DNA from: Xiphias gladius
Lineage: Eukaryota; Chordata; Actinopteri; Istiophoriformes; Xiphiidae
DNA length: 64,000 nucleotides
Direction of reading: 5' to 3'
NCBI RefSeq assembly: GCF_016859285.1
Contig: NC_053418.1
Span: 5,688,521-5,752,520, forward strand
Of the stretch, positions 45,301-56,679 are shown one piece after another. The notes beneath the pieces are model-generated. The model saw nothing but the letters and a program-made list of their open reading frames with translations, was not told where the DNA came from and made no database searches. Within the stretch, counting starts at the first letter, position 1; the number at the start of each line of letters is the position of its first letter. The translations under genes and the position numbers were made by a program.

Positions 45301-47355
45301 ATAATGGCTTTGGTAAAGAAGGAGCCGTTGCTTTAGGACAGGCTCTGAAAGAGAACAACGTTTTGGAGGAGTTGAATGTGAGGTATGAGCCTTTGTTATC
45401 TTGGTATCTGATAATCAGATGAGCTTACAGTAACTGAGTAAAAAGGGGCAGAGGCTGCAACTTCAGCTTAGAAAATTCTATCCTAATTCATAAATGAGAG
45501 GAAAATGACATGTTTCACCTTGTTTGGCCCTAACTGTGAGGCAAAACCTATACAAAATATCCTTAATGACACTTCTGGTGAGGTCAATAAATCTTAAACA
45601 CTGGTCACCTTTTTCTTAAAGGAAGATTTTACCATAAACAAAGTTGAAGTCTTTCACTTTCTTCTTGTTTAACTTCTCGAGCAAAATAAAGCTTGCAAAT
45701 TTTCAGACATTTGTGCTCTGTGGATGAATAATTCCATTTAAAAAATAACACTTTATGATTGTTTCCCTCACACTCCAACACACACATTTTTTTGTTTTGT
45801 TTTCTGCATTTGTTTCTCACCACAGCAACAACCAAATACCCCCTGAAGGAGCCATCCATCTCACCATGGGCCTCAAAGTAAACAAGACTATCAAATCCCT
45901 AAATGTAAGGTGTCTAAAAGAGATTGGTTCAAGCTCTAAAAGCAAAGGGGGGCATCAGTGGATAAATTGGGATAAATAAATGGATCTCTGTACATTGTTT
46001 TAATATCAACACCCAAGAAACTCAGGGGCTCATCTCAACTGGCTGACAAAAAAGTTATGGAGAAGACACTACATTAAGTTAAAGCCTGAGCATTTGATAT
46101 TGATGCCATGTGCTCGCCTGAGTTGAAAATGGTTTTTGGGCGTTTGATTGCATATGCAAGTCCAAAAACTTACTATGAGCAGGTCAGTCTGGGCTGTGAA
46201 CAATGGGATAACTTAATTAAAAGTTTTAAAGTTAAAATATAAACAATTCAATTTGTATCTGCATTAATGGCAGCTCATTATTGCAACTGTATCTCGTTTT
46301 TCTTTTCGTCCACATATATTCTTCTTAGAACAGTTTTTTTGGTTTACCTTATGTGGACAGAACACAATAAGTTACACTAATGTGTTGTTGGTGCCAAACG
46401 TAGCCTGGGAATAAAGAAATAGTTATACACTTAGGGGAATTTGCTGATTTGCTCTCAGCCAGAGTGTTAGATGAGAAGCCTGTTGCCACTGCTAGCAGTT
46501 GGCTAGCTTAGCTTGAGCTAGAGACTGGAAACAGGGGTACATAGGTATCCTGGTTCTGTCCAGTTGTTACACAGTCCACCCACCAGAAGCTCACTAATTA
46601 ACACCTTATATCTCAATTTTTTAATCTGTACAAAAAGTGAAGTGTAAAAATACAATTTGCTGTTTCATGGGATGTTAGCAGTTGCCAGAAAAATAATGAA
46701 GACTCGGTCTCAGCCAAGAAATAACTGTTAGTCTTGCACATAAACCAGTATAAGTGGCAAATTGCCATTTTAACAACAAATTTGATGTAATGTGTTAATT
46801 GGGGAGCTTTAGATTTGCTGTTTGGTGCTATTGTTACCACTGGATAGAGACAGGCTAGATGTTTCCAGTCTTTATGCTAAACTCAGTTAAGCTAATCAAC
46901 TCCTGGCTCCAGCTCCAAATTAATTCGGAGATATGAGAATGGTATTGATCTTCTCATCTAATCCTGCACTTCTCCTTTTTTCTCTTCCTTTCTTTTGCCA
47001 TATTCTTACATTTCTAATGTTTATCTCTGGCCAGATGGGTAGGAACCCCATCCAGAATGCTGGGTGCTATGGCATCCTCAAGTCTATACAGGAAAACCCA
47101 GATTCAGCCATGGAAGCATTAGACTTTGCTGTAAGTAACACAGGCTGTATTTTACCTCTATGAGAATTTCTGCAAATCTTCTCCCTTTTGCAGGAGACAA
47201 ACTTATTCACTTGCTTCTCTGTGTATCACTTTTTATAGGGCATCACAGTGAACCAGGATTTTGAAGACTTGCAGACAACAGTGAAAGAAATATTCCCTGA
47301 GCTTACAATAAGTCATGGGGGCAGAATTGGCACACTCAGGAAAACAAAAGCTTGA
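36290..47355 (+). CDS. lrrc74b: LRRC74-family leucine-rich repeat protein, ten exons, 438 aa
   Basis: Exons 36290-36388, 37066-37282, 37886-38028, 40345-40477, 41148-41354, 43824-43933, 45267-45382, 45826-45904, 47035-47130, 47239-47355 join in one frame of 438 codons plus TGA. The N-terminal third is acidic, with a Glu tract (exon 2) and DEDYDTDLELGG. From about residue 160, 28-residue ribonuclease-inhibitor-type repeats follow (LRLNLRDNWMEGMGGAAIAE, ELDLSDNNLGDYGARAIAGM, LVSLNLSGNHFTD, LQHLDVSHNALRE, LRSLSLAWNCIRG, LRTVNLSYNGFGKEGA, ELNVSNNQIPPEGAIHL). The layout and the ENCYITELDLSDN style fit LRRC74A/B. The B choice rests on the 22q-type neighbours and is inferred. Family function is little known; a cytosolic scaffold is only a guess. 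Same strand as nos1, about 3 kb after its 3' UTR. Confidence 0.85.
37066..37282 (+). CDS. lrrc74b: LRR gene exon 2 (poly-Glu, DTDLEL)
   Basis: Acceptor ctccatccag at 37056-37065 with a good pyrimidine tract. Encodes RRASWTEVDVRGPKD..., an almost pure Glu run and GGEECAISDEDYDTDLELG. Donor gtaaac at 37283, phase 1. An upstream in-frame acceptor at 36975 would add 30 residues; the start of this exon is therefore not certain. Confidence 0.75.
37161..37218 (+). repeat. Coding GAG/GAA microsatellite
   Basis: A purine-only run of GAG/GAA codons giving poly-Glu, broken once by an Asn. Length is likely polymorphic. Confidence 0.85.
37886..38028 (+). CDS. lrrc74b: LRR gene exon 3
   Basis: Reads KEEAYDPTGQTCYMEACEML then QVVPASYFLRHMKDSELSMMHRGLGPQ. 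The PxSYFLRHM segment precedes the repeats in LRRC74 proteins. Donor gtactt at 38029. Confidence 0.9.
40345..40477 (+). CDS. lrrc74b: LRR gene exon 4
   Basis: Reads GTKALAVPLVTNTSILRLNL then RDNWMEGMGGAAIAEMLKENCYIT. First complete leucine-rich repeat. Acceptor tcgcag, donor gtggtt. Confidence 0.93.
41148..41354 (+). CDS. lrrc74b: LRR gene exon 5
   Basis: Reads ELDLSDNNLGDYGARAIAGM ... LVSLNLSGNHFTDRSAEHLG ... LQHLDVSHNALRERAG. Two and a half repeats. Acceptor ttccag, donor gtagca at 41355. Confidence 0.95.
41750..42005 (-). mobile_element. Tc1/mariner-like transposase relic
   Basis: Between exons 5 and 6 of the LRR gene. On the minus strand it resembles the fish Tc1 transposase region around the last catalytic acidic residue (GGCTGCAGGGAT, AAGGCCTGGCTCTCAGTCCG), with a later GAAAAACAGCACCAGA word at about 41979. 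Broken by deletions; no open transposase frame remains. Confidence 0.6.
42435..42665 (-). mobile_element. LINE 3' fragment (CR1/L2/Rex-like)
   Basis: The minus-strand frame reads LPPSGRRCNLPTHRTNRLKS then YFVPAAIGLLN, the C-terminal signature of fish non-LTR retrotransposons. The LINE 3' UTR hallmark (plus strand TTATCCCCGAGGGGCAATTTG, near 42457-42477) lies just past it. Decayed sequence extends to about 42860. Confidence 0.65.
43824..43933 (+). CDS. lrrc74b: LRR gene exon 6
   Basis: Reads HILRDSLSENTGLRSLSLAW then NCIRGRGAVMLANGLR. One repeat. Acceptor cctaag, donor gtaatg at 43934. Confidence 0.93.
44290..44690 (-). mobile_element. Tc1/mariner-like transposase relic with internal duplication
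   Basis: In the LRR gene between exons 6 and 7. Minus-strand text matches the Tc1 transposase DLNPI.HLW region (plus strand CATCCCAAAGGTG, GTTGAGGTCA) and onward to AACCATGAAAAACAGTTCC near 44644. CATCCCAAAGGTGT occurs twice (about 44359 and 44405), a small duplication. Many stops. Confidence 0.65.
45267..45382 (+). CDS. lrrc74b: LRR gene exon 7
   Basis: Reads RNISLRTVNLSYNGFGKEGA then VALGQALKENNVLEELNV. One repeat. Acceptor tttttag, donor gtatga at 45383. Confidence 0.93.
45826..45904 (+). CDS. lrrc74b: LRR gene exon 8
   Basis: Its first base completes Ser; then NNQIPPEGAIHLTMGLKVNK and TIKSLN. One repeat. Donor gtaagg at 45905. Confidence 0.93.
46415..46965. mobile_element. Third, near-complete copy of the palindromic MITE
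   Basis: Runs from about 46431 (TTAGGGGAATTTGCTGATTT...) to 46965 (...TGGTATTGATCTTCTCATCTAA). The interior has GCTAGCTTAGCTTGAGC, GACTGGAAACAGGGG and AGCTCACTAATTAACACC as in other fish copies. Lies in the intron before LRR exon 9. Confidence 0.6.
47035..47130 (+). CDS. lrrc74b: LRR gene exon 9
   Basis: 32 codons in phase 0: MGRNPIQNAGCYGILKSIQE then NPDSAMEALDFA. Completes the last repeat. It begins only about 70 bp after a MITE copy. Donor gtaagt. Confidence 0.93.
47239..47355 (+). CDS. lrrc74b: LRR gene exon 10 and stop
   Basis: Reads GITVNQDFEDLQTTVKEIFP then ELTISHGGRIGTLRKTKA, stop TGA at 47353-47355. Typical non-repeat C-terminal cap. Confidence 0.93.
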   Translation, partial: GITVNQDFEDLQTTVKEIFPELTISHGGRIGTLRKTKA

Positions 47356-47529
47356 AAACTGTTACTGATAATGCTGTACTTTTATGCCAGAAAAGATGGA
47401 AGGAGTCTTGGTAAAGCCCAGTGGACGTTTTTGTCAACAGATGAACCAAAGGATGGATGCCTGCAAGGATATCGTTTTTAAAAAGCTGTCATTTCTTTTA
47501 AAAAAGACGCATGAGAGCATAGCGTTATG

Positions 47530-47588
47530 AATAAAATGTATTTGATTTAATGTAAAACTTGTTAAATACCCAATCAAATTAAAATAAA
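47530..47588 (+). terminator. lrrc74b: Polyadenylation signals of the LRR gene
   Basis: AATAAA at 47530-47535 and 47583-47588, about 175-230 bp past the stop. Confidence 0.7.
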
Positions 47589-47599
47589 GATACTTCAGA

Positions 47600-48940
47600 G
47601 TTTGTTTGTTCATTTTCTAAAAGACACAGTGCATAGACAGCTTGTGTGCCGCTAGCATTTGAAATATAGTGTGGTTCAAGTCATTGAACATGGGCATACA
47701 ATACAGGTATTGAGTTTGATTCTTTTTAGGTATGATCTGATTTGATGTTATATAATGTCAGTGGGTAGAATGATGGAGAGGATCAGGGAGCACCACATTT
47801 TGTATGAAAAGAACTGAAAGTGGGTTGCACAAAAAGGATTTAAGTACTGCATGACTAGTCTAATAGAGAAACCAGCTTTGAAAGAACAGGCCACTATTAG
47901 ATAAGAGATCTGTTTACTGCAGCAGGACAACTCAAACAGTGTTAGATATGGTAAGCTGTCATTTGGAGATGGTCCCTCCCACATTCACCCAAAGATGAAC
48001 TCCATCCCAATCATTTTATTTCATATTATTTATAAAAGCGCCCAAAATATCTGGCAATATCACTTACATGTATTTTTATACAATCTTCCATTTTATGACT
48101 TGGTTAGGCCCATTTGTTATCTTTAAATGCAGAGATGGAAAATAGCTAAACAATTATTTTTAATACTGTTTTTAAATACAGCGTTGCGTTACTTAATGTA
48201 CTTTGCTTGAGTTTTATATTTTGTGTAACTACATGGCTCAGAGGAAGGATTTCTGGAGGAAAAGTTTGGTTCTTTTTAGTCTGTTACCTTTATCTGATGA
48301 CTGTAGTTGTAGTTCCTTTGCAGTGAACAAAAACAAACAAACAAAGGTTAAGCAACTGGACCAGATGAAAATCTATTGTTATATATTATTACAGTAATTC
48401 AGTTATTAAATTCAGTAATTTAGTTTTGCTGTCGGAAATTGGTCATTCTCCTGATGCGTAGTTTTACTTCTGATTATGTACTACATGATATACATTTTGT
48501 TGTTATACTTCACTTTTATGACTATAAATGACTCAACTTTTAGTAAAATGTTAAATACAGGTATTTTAGCTATGTCTAAAGGATTTTTTTAAATAGTTGG
48601 ATTGTATTCTTCTTCTTCTTATTATTATTATTATATTTATTATTATTATTATTAATCATAATAAATGTCATAGACAAGAGGTAACACACAGTTGCAAAAT
48701 ATAGAAAAACCTCATAAAATAGTACACAGACATCCAAAGCCTTGAGTTGTGTACAGGATATGTATAGCTATAAGAAAAAAAATATAATAAAATAAAGTAA
48801 AATTAAATAAAGTAGCAGTAGCCTACACAAACAGTACATTATACATAGAATTTAAATTTAAGCACGTATTTTTTTATGCTGTGTGTTTTTCAAAAGCGTC
48901 TAATTGTTTTGCAGTTAATCATTATCCCGGAAAGGCACGC
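47600..48940. other. Intergenic region between the LRR gene and nipsnap1
   Basis: No exon seen. About 48130-48560 resembles the common fish repeat with words such as GTTACTTAATGTACTTTGCTTGAG. A TTC/TTA microsatellite lies at 48607-48654, followed by A-rich sequence. Confidence 0.5.
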
Positions 48941-49152
48941 TCAACTCATCAGGTCTGATCGATTGTGCGTATCGATCGCTGCGTACTGCGTCACCCAGTC
49001 ACGCGTGTTTTTTTAAACCTCCCGGCGGGCTAACGTTAACTCGCGTGTGACTGGATTAAACGCGTCCGCACATCACCGATAGGGAGGTAAACATTAACCA
49101 GACCGGTCTGTTTTGCGTGTCAAAAGAGGTTGTTTTTACCTGACAGTGGAAC
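48941..49152 (+). promoter_or_regulatory. nipsnap1: nipsnap1 CpG-rich promoter and 5' UTR
   Basis: Sharp rise in CpG density (GCGTATCGATCGCTGCGTAC, GTCACGCGTG, CTCCCGGCGGGC, AAACGCGTCCGC) just before the nipsnap1 ATG, in contrast with AT-rich flanks. No TATA box, as expected for a housekeeping mitochondrial gene. Confidence 0.6.
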
Positions 49153-49229
49153 ATGGCGACGGCTGCCTCTGTGTGGTCTAAGGGACCTAAGTTGTACAGG
49201 TATTCTGTGAATCTGCACCAGGCGAGCAG
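49153..49229 (+). CDS. nipsnap1: nipsnap1 exon 1 (start, targeting peptide)
   Basis: ATG at 49153 opens [20 protein letters not shown] then LHQAS; donor gtaatt after AG at 49229 (phase 2). Not strongly conserved, as usual for presequences. Confidence 0.88.
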
Positions 49230-52200
49230 GTAATTAAGTTTTTTTTTTCTTTTCTTTAAATGTACCGTTTAGCTAAGCATTCAGTAAAATGCCTGATGTG
49301 ACTTTACGTATTTATTACCTGGAGGGTTCGTTGAGTGAGTCGCTAACTGTAAATTGAATTGAATTGAATTGAATTCAATTCACTTCAGGAATTATCAATC
49401 ATCTAGAGTTAATTAGCTGCCGAAATTGAAACCCCAGAACTAAAGCACAACGTGACCGACTTTTCTGTTTGCTATACGTTGGCCGGCTAACGTAACGTTA
49501 ACCAAACCTTAACAGCTTTCTAACAGTCGGCCCCCCCCCCCCCCCCCCCCTACATTTCGTTAACCGTGTGACTTCATACATTTTATTCTTTTGACTCAAG
49601 TCTAACACATTTTGCTAGATATATTGGCTAAATGCTAAAGTGAATCAGTGGGTGGGTGAGTTACAATGTGTTGTACCTTTTTTATGTCAGAAAACAGGGC
49701 CATTATTAACACAACAACAAGGCATTTTTTCCACACCAACTTTAATCATTTGCAGGACCTCTGAACTTTGTCCTGTAAAGCTACACTAAATGCAATTACC
49801 CATTGTTAACAACTTCTCCTTGCCTCTGCACCGTGTGCATTTCTTGATTGGCTGAAGTTTTTGGCTGTAACACTATAACTTTGTTATTTTTGGGAGGGTG
49901 CCATGGGAAATTCATTTCTAATTATAGCACCCAATTAAAGCCATTGGCCCATGAGGTTATTAAAAGAGTCTCACTGACCTTGAAAGTTAGTGGATTTTAA
50001 TTAATAAAATAAATTCTTAGAAAGTGTTTGTGACTTAACAGACGGCCTTGAAAGTCCTACGTATAAGTAAACATATGCACAATGTAGCTCCCTAATCCAT
50101 AAGTGGGCATATACCAACTGTTCTCCATGGGCTGCTCTTGGTCCAGCGCCTCAGATCCTGTGAAAAATCCGGATTTGAGGTCAATGTTTACATTGACATG
50201 GTTTCAAAATTACGAGTTTAAAAAAAAAAGCTCTGAAAGTCAATAAAATGTCCTTGGATTTGAGGTTCAGCTGAGTGTGGCAGCTCTGTTTAACACTGCA
50301 TATAAATAGACATATTTTGTGTAGTCAGTGAAGCAGCTGAGAATTTTCCTGCTGGTTTCATTGACAAATTTTACTAGTCCAATTTTGCTTTAAATTTTAA
50401 CTTTTTATGTGTTTATGTAAGGCATTAGTGTTTTTTTTTCTTTTTTCTTTTTTTTTTTTAAAGTTCAACCTGACATTTTGAAAAGACAGGCTATATGTAA
50501 CTTATTGCTATTAATATTTTTTTCATCTTTTTTTTTTTTTCTGTAAATTTGAGCTGTAAATAATTCAGTTTTAGCTTAATGTAGTGGTACTACTGGTCGG
50601 AATAGTCCCTGTTTGCTTTAATGCCACTGTTTTGATCATCTTCAGTTCGCTTTATGTGGAAGAGCTCCAGAAAGTACAGCCTGCCCAAATGACAGATTCA
50701 AGTCTTATGTCTCTGCTTTGTGACTTTCAGAGACAGTTAGTCCCATTAAAATACAGATTGGAACCTCTTAGATTGTAACAATAGTTCATAAAGTGGATGA
50801 TATTCCCATTTTATTCACTCCAGAGTGTGTGAGAAGAAGTTGCATGCCAAAGACACAAGCTATGGCATTCAGCCCACTCACTCATACAGTATGCATATTC
50901 TTAATATCAAAAGATATTAGCATGACTATCTTTTAGCCAATATGTCACACACATCTCTATTTTCCTTTTAAGTTTGTCTTTCTTCTATTGACAACTTCTC
51001 TGTTTTATGTTCTTGCTTTGAGCCTTTGTGAAACTTTCTTTCATCTTGTTTCTGTGTAGGAGGTTTTCAGAAAGCAGTGACAAAGGCTGGTTTCGTTCCT
51101 TATTTGTGCACAAAGTCGATGCCAGGAAAGATGCCCACTCCAACCTGCTGTCAAAGAAAGAGACCAGTAACCTGTATAAAATTCAATGTAGGCATAAGAC
51201 ATTTTACTTACTTACAAGTGAGGGTTTTTTTTTTTTCTTTAAGCATGGGTTTGCACAAGTGAATCTGATCCAATTACATCATATTGTAATGAAATGGATC
51301 CTGTTTCAAGTCTCAACCGTCTATCATCCATTTGTCTCTGCAGAAAACAGCTAAATAAATCATGTTAATTAAATTCAATCCACACTGGCCTCAGTGACCT
51401 CAGAGCAAACTGAAAGTAACACGAGAGACAAGCACTGGACTGCACTTTAACAAGTTACAGTATTTGTTATACGTACATCTCATATAGGCAGCAACAAGTT
51501 GTACTATAATAGTTTGATGTATAGAGTCTGAAAAGTTTTATATGTGACATCGAAACAATTTGTCTGGTTTTCTTTTGAATCTGCTGGGATAACTGTGTCT
51601 GGCTCTTGAGGAGAAATCTATCATTTTCCCTGGGCTTTGATCTTCTTTGTGACGTACATCAACCCATGTAGGAATTTCAATTTGAACACTCTATCAGCCG
51701 TAGCCTATAACCTATTGAAAGTGAATCTGTTTTGTATATGGAAGTCTTTGCTGAATTGGAGTGTGAAATTACTTTGTAGAAGAATTTGATTGTTGAATTT
51801 GCATGTATTTTTAAAAAAAAAAACCCATTTCTGATTAATCTGGATTTCTGTCTCTCTCTCTCACTCTCCCCTTTTTTTTTTTTTTTTTTTCTTTTAGTTC
51901 ACAACGTCAAACCAGAGTGCCTGGAAGCATACAACAGTCTAGAGTGAGTGTGTTCACTGTTTTAAAAGATTCCCTACATTACCTTGACCAGTCAAGTTAT
52001 GTTTTCAGTCTTTTGCTTGAATTATTGGATTTCTGTCAATAGTACATTTAAAAAAGAAATACTAATTTATAGACCATATGTGTATAATCAGGTGGCCTAA
52101 TAAAGGTTAGATATTTTTGAGCCAATTAAATTTTGTTGATTATGCAAGTTAAGCGTTTACCCCATTAAAAATATGGTATTTATTCCATTGTAACAGTATT

Positions 52201-55200
52201 CTTACAGAATCATGAGATTAATTTAGTGTAAAATCAAGGTAATAGGAATAACGTTTTTAGGTACAACAGCAATTTGGATAGTTGTAGACATCATGCTCTC
52301 GGAGTACCCTCTAGCTAGTTATCATGGTGAAGTGACAGTATATCATAACTCTACGCACATTCAGAGAATCACTGTGTGTTGCACTTGTTTTTTATATGCT
52401 GACTATAGGGCAGAGGTGCAAAACAGGCTCCATCGGGACCAGGACTATCCATGTGAGGTGGTCGGAAGCTGGAATACCTGGTACGGAGAACAGGATCAAG
52501 CCGGTGAGCAGCAGTGCAACAGTAAACAGAAATCATGGCAAAAATTATGATGAAGAAAAGTTTCAGCTCTTATTGATCACAGTCCCTGTTTTTTTTTTCA
52601 TTTTCTATCTGTATTTATCTACCTCAAGGCCTCATAAACACTTAGTTTGAGTGGCTGCAGTTCGGCTCTAATTTGTTTGGCAGAGCATCACCGAAAAATG
52701 TACAGATACACGGACAAACAGACTACAACATTACTCACCACCAACACCTCTCCTTTTACATATGATAGTTTAAAGCTTATAACGCACATTGAAGTGCATT
52801 CAGGGGCAGCAAAAAGTGAATAGATGGTGATGGAGGGTCTGTATCTCTTGGCATCAGACTTCACAAAGTGCGACAGTGACATCTGCTGTTCTGTTTCTGC
52901 AGTGCATCTATGGCGATACAGAGGAGGCTACCCAGCCTTGACTGAATGCCTGAAGAAGTTGAACAATAACAAGGTTTGCTGCACACCTTGTTTCCTTTGT
53001 TAAATAATAGAAAATACAGTGCAGAGATGCATAAAGTTGATATTTAAAATGCAGTTTACACTGATTCGGCGTTTTTATCTTGACTTTACAGAATTGTAGT
53101 TCACAGCAGAAAAGTACGGCGTAGTATATCTTTGTATATTTCTTTGTTTCATTGAAAGCATTTTCGTCTCTCTTCAGGAGTATTTAGAGTTTCGGAAAGA
53201 GAGGGCAAAAATGTTGATTTCAAGGCGAAACCAGCTTCTTCTTGAATTCAGTTTTTGGAATGAACCCCTGCCAAGACAAGGCCCAAACATCTATGAAATG
53301 CGCACCTATTACCTCAAGGTATCCACCTATATTACACATATAAAAATTACGTGTGTGTGTGTGTGTGTGTATTAGTGTAAGAGACTTAACACAGTCACTC
53401 AGTGCTGATGGTTTCAGGTAGCTGTGTACTTTCATTTTAAAATGAATCAGTCATGTCATATAGCATTTTGTATGGCACGTCAACTGAATCTGGGAACTAT
53501 ACTGTATACTGTACATTCAGGGGCCACTAGTATTAATATTATCGTGAAAAGGTAGGGTCCTCCTTTACTTTTACAGCTAGAATTTCTGGAGCCTTTTGAG
53601 GAAACACTCCAAATGGATGGCTGCCACTTTGGCAGTATAATGGTTTTCTACAGTTTTAGTAGTATGGATGTACACACACCACTACTATTTCACTTATTCT
53701 CAACAGTTGTTTGCATACTATTGGGCTACTTGTTGATTTCAGTGAGTGATGCAATCATGTTCTCTCTTTACTGACAATGCATATTTTAGCTCTCAGATCA
53801 GCTAATGACCGGATGCATTTTCACTGCATAATTTTTAGCAAACAAGACACTGCAGTGCACATTATTGCCAAGAGATTAGCTATTGTGTTTGGTACAATCA
53901 TATTATTTTCACATTGTGTCCATTCCACTATTTTGCCCTTCCAGGACTGCCTGTGTTATTGGCACTTACTTATTCATTGATGACTTGTTGTATTGAGGAG
54001 TTAGCTGTTCACAAATAGAGACACTATGAATTTGCTCAAAACTTAGCTATGATGAAATCTGTGTGCTCCATGTTTTCCTGCATGTGGGCTCGTGTGGCAC
54101 ATAGAATTAGCCGCTCTGTTTAAAATATGCAAGCTAGAAATTTGCTTTTGTGCTTGTTCGACTGTGCTGGATCATACCGTAGCACTTTCACTGATTTAGG
54201 CCTTGTGTGTGGATGTGCTTTGGGAGGGGATGATGAGCTACTGTATGTCCTATTGTATTTTAGTTTAAACCATGTTTTATCTCCTCACATGTGTTTCAGC
54301 CGGGAACCATGATTGAATGGGGCAACCACTGGTAAGGGTTAACAAGCTTATTTTAAACTTACAGAAGTAATATATCAGTTCCCTGAACTGTTTCCCGTGT
54401 GAGCATTAAGTATTAGAGGTGCTGGGGTTATCATTATACTCCTGAAAATGACCTGTCTTTCAACAGGGCGAGGGCAATCGGATACAGACAGGAGAACGAC
54501 GAGGCAGTGGGCGGGTTCTTCTCACAGATCGGTGACCTGTATGTTGTTCATCACTTGTGGGGTGAGTATTTACATATGTACTTTGTATATTGTTTTGTGA
54601 TAGATTTTGAAGTAAAGTACGTTTACCATAGGCCATTCACTGTTGTTTAGCAATATGCAATCATGTACATCTTAAAGTTGAATGTTAGTAATGTTCATCC
54701 ACACTTACAAGATGTACTGTATGTGGTTTGATGTCTTTTTGTTTACAGCTTATGAAAGTCTCCAGTCTCGGGAGGAGACAAGAAACTCTGCCTGGCTGAA
54801 GGAGGGATGGAATGTAAATGTGTATTTTACAGGTAGTATGAGACACTTTACCCACGTAAATAGTCCCAATTAAAAATCTACCACTTAGTCAAAGCTACTG
54901 TGTTCCTCATTAAATTACTTTTGTAATACAACTGCAACTGTGCAATATAAGAGTACAGTATTTTCTGTGGTTGTGCACGATATATTTTTCAGAAATCTGT
55001 TGCTGTTCAGGTTGAATTAGTGTCTGAAGTGGAGACTGTAGTGTTACAATGTTCATTTTATCTTAAAATTATGTCTTCCAAACTCTTTGGAGTCTAATAT
55101 ATCTACCAAAATATTTTGAATATAAATTACAACAATTTTAGTTTCACATTTCCTCCATTAATTATTATGATGTGGTGTCTGAGGTGGTACCAAAATCCCC

Positions 55201-55997
55201 ATTTCCACTTGTCAGAAAACTGTACACCATTGCATCAATGTAAAGGTTTTTTGACATCTTTGCCACAAAATGATAAGGCTAAGATTTCATTCTGAAGTGT
55301 GAAGTCAATAGCGACAGAGTAAAAGGCAATCAGCCAACTTTTATATTTACATACCAAGTTTACTGGCCTGTCATTCTTTTTGAAGAGTATGGAGCAACAG
55401 ATGAGAGCGCAGGGACAGATCGTAGCATAACCCCCTCAGGTACTGTAGAGAACAGAACCCAGAGGTGGAGCAAACAAAAATGTGTTCAGCAAGAGCAATT
55501 TTGCAGCAGCAGGATATGACTGTAGCAGAGTGAGCAGGTAAACATTGGGATATATACTGCGCATTATAAGTTAGTTTATTAGTAAGGAGCTTTCGTGACT
55601 GAATAAAACATATATCCAATAAAGGGCTAATGTTTTATGCTTCATGGAAACAGTAAACCTTGATATAAAGGCATACATTCATTAATTTAACACTAATTTA
55701 CAATAAATGTACTGGCCTATGTCAAACAATGAAATAAGCCAGATACCCTGCTTCACTTTCAGAGAGGGCTTTACAAATCATATCAAAATGGGATAAAGTT
55801 TTAACTTGTGAATTGTACAGTTTTATTTCTTGGTATATTTTTTAAAGTGGACATTTCCAGTATGTCCATGTTGTTTTAACAAGGAAGAGTTTATGTTAAC
55901 TCTTTAACATGTTTGTCTCTGTCTGTCCTCAGTACCTTTGATCCGAAGCATGGAGTCTAGAATAATGATTCCCACAAAGAATTCACCATTACAATGA
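49153..55997 (+). CDS. nipsnap1: NIPSNAP1, mitochondrial protein, complete, ten exons, 277 aa
   Basis: NIPSNAP proteins are mitochondrial and, when displayed on damaged mitochondria, recruit autophagy receptors. Exons 49153-49229, 51060-51187, 51898-51943, 52409-52503, 52903-52973, 53178-53318, 54300-54331, 54467-54561, 54749-54832, 55933-55997 join in one 277-codon frame (human NIPSNAP1 284). The N-terminus ([20 protein letters not shown]) is basic and Ser-rich like a mitochondrial presequence. Then come [117 protein letters not shown] and MESRIMIP...SPLQ. These are the two tandem NIPSNAP (ferredoxin-like) domains. [21 protein letters not shown] and NKEYLEFR favour NIPSNAP1 over NIPSNAP2. 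The start has a good context (A at -3 region, G at +4). Confidence 0.95.
49531..49550 (+). repeat. Poly-C run (20 nt) in nipsnap1 intron 1
   Basis: Uninterrupted run of 20 C. Exact length is prone to sequencing error. A nearby ATTGA pentanucleotide repeat lies at 49353-49380. Confidence 0.9.
51060..51187 (+). CDS. nipsnap1: nipsnap1 exon 2
   Basis: Reads [20 protein letters not shown] then [22 protein letters not shown]. Acceptor tgtgtag; GAG at 51060-51062 also allows a slightly later acceptor. Donor gtaggc at 51188. Confidence 0.94.
51898..51943 (+). CDS. nipsnap1: nipsnap1 exon 3
   Basis: Reads [16 protein letters not shown]. Preceded by a long T tract that forms a very strong acceptor. 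Donor gtgagt at 51944. Confidence 0.95.
52409..52503 (+). CDS. nipsnap1: nipsnap1 exon 4
   Basis: Reads [20 protein letters not shown] then [11 protein letters not shown]. The first base completes a Glu codon. Donor gtgagc at 52504. Confidence 0.95.
52903..52973 (+). CDS. nipsnap1: nipsnap1 exon 5
   Basis: Reads [20 protein letters not shown] then NNNK. Acceptor ttctgcag, donor gtttgc. Confidence 0.95.
53178..53318 (+). CDS. nipsnap1: nipsnap1 exon 6
   Basis: 47 codons in phase 0: [20 protein letters not shown] then [20 protein letters not shown] and MRTYYLK. A GT10 microsatellite (53351-53370) lies just inside the next intron. Confidence 0.96.
54300..54331 (+). CDS. nipsnap1: nipsnap1 exon 7 (32 nt)
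   Basis: Micro-exon-sized: [10 protein letters not shown] and the first two bases of Trp. Start of the second NIPSNAP domain. Donor gtaagg. Confidence 0.93.
54467..54561 (+). CDS. nipsnap1: nipsnap1 exon 8
   Basis: Reads [20 protein letters not shown] then [11 protein letters not shown]. Donor gtgagt at 54562. Confidence 0.96.
54749..54832 (+). CDS. nipsnap1: nipsnap1 exon 9
   Basis: Reads [20 protein letters not shown] then WNVNVYFT. Acceptor tttacag, donor gtagta. Confidence 0.95.
55933..55997 (+). CDS. nipsnap1: nipsnap1 exon 10 and stop
   Basis: Reads [20 protein letters not shown] then Q and TGA at 55995-55997. Matches the human C-terminus [15 protein letters not shown]. Confidence 0.96.
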
Positions 55998-56545
55998 GAA
56001 GATGACTGAAACTGCAAACACCTGAATGACAGAAACTCTTTCACCTAGTGCCAGAGCAGCATGGACTGAGTCCTGGTCTTACTGATTGTATTTCTTTTTA
56101 TCTGCTGGACGATCTGTGTTACCACCAAGTATGTAAACAAAAACATTCTCTTATTCTATATTTGCACAGCAGCCAGTCAGTCGTAAAAAGCAATGATAAA
56201 GCGTTGGTGTGCATTTATATTGAGAATCTTGAAATACAAACATTTCGTAAGTTTAGGTCACATGGAATAAGGAATGAAAAAATTGAAACACTAAAATACA
56301 AAATTATACTGTATTTGCAGTATTGCCCAATCTAGTGCAATTTACATAATGATTGCGTAGAGCTAGGTGCTGCTTTTTGTTTTTTATCATTAATTATGGT
56401 AATGGATCATGCATTTGTTTTTCACAATGAAGGAATGGTCTCCAACCAGCCTTTTACGCTTGCGTTTTTATGACTGTATATGAATCACAGTGAATGAGAT
56501 CACACTGAGCTTCACAACTGTGACTGTGAAAGACATGTTTGATCG

Positions 56546-56679
56546 AATAAAACTTGTCAGACTACCTCAATCATTGAAATATCTGACCATTTCACTGATT
56601 AAACTTTTTTTTTTTTTTTAGCCTATAGGGGGAATATGTGTATCTTATACTATGAAGGGGTTAGTCTTTTCAAAATAAA
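56546..56679 (+). terminator. nipsnap1: Polyadenylation signals of nipsnap1
   Basis: AATAAA at 56546-56551 and 56674-56679, giving a 3' UTR of about 0.55-0.7 kb. Sequence between the stop and these sites has no other feature. Confidence 0.65.
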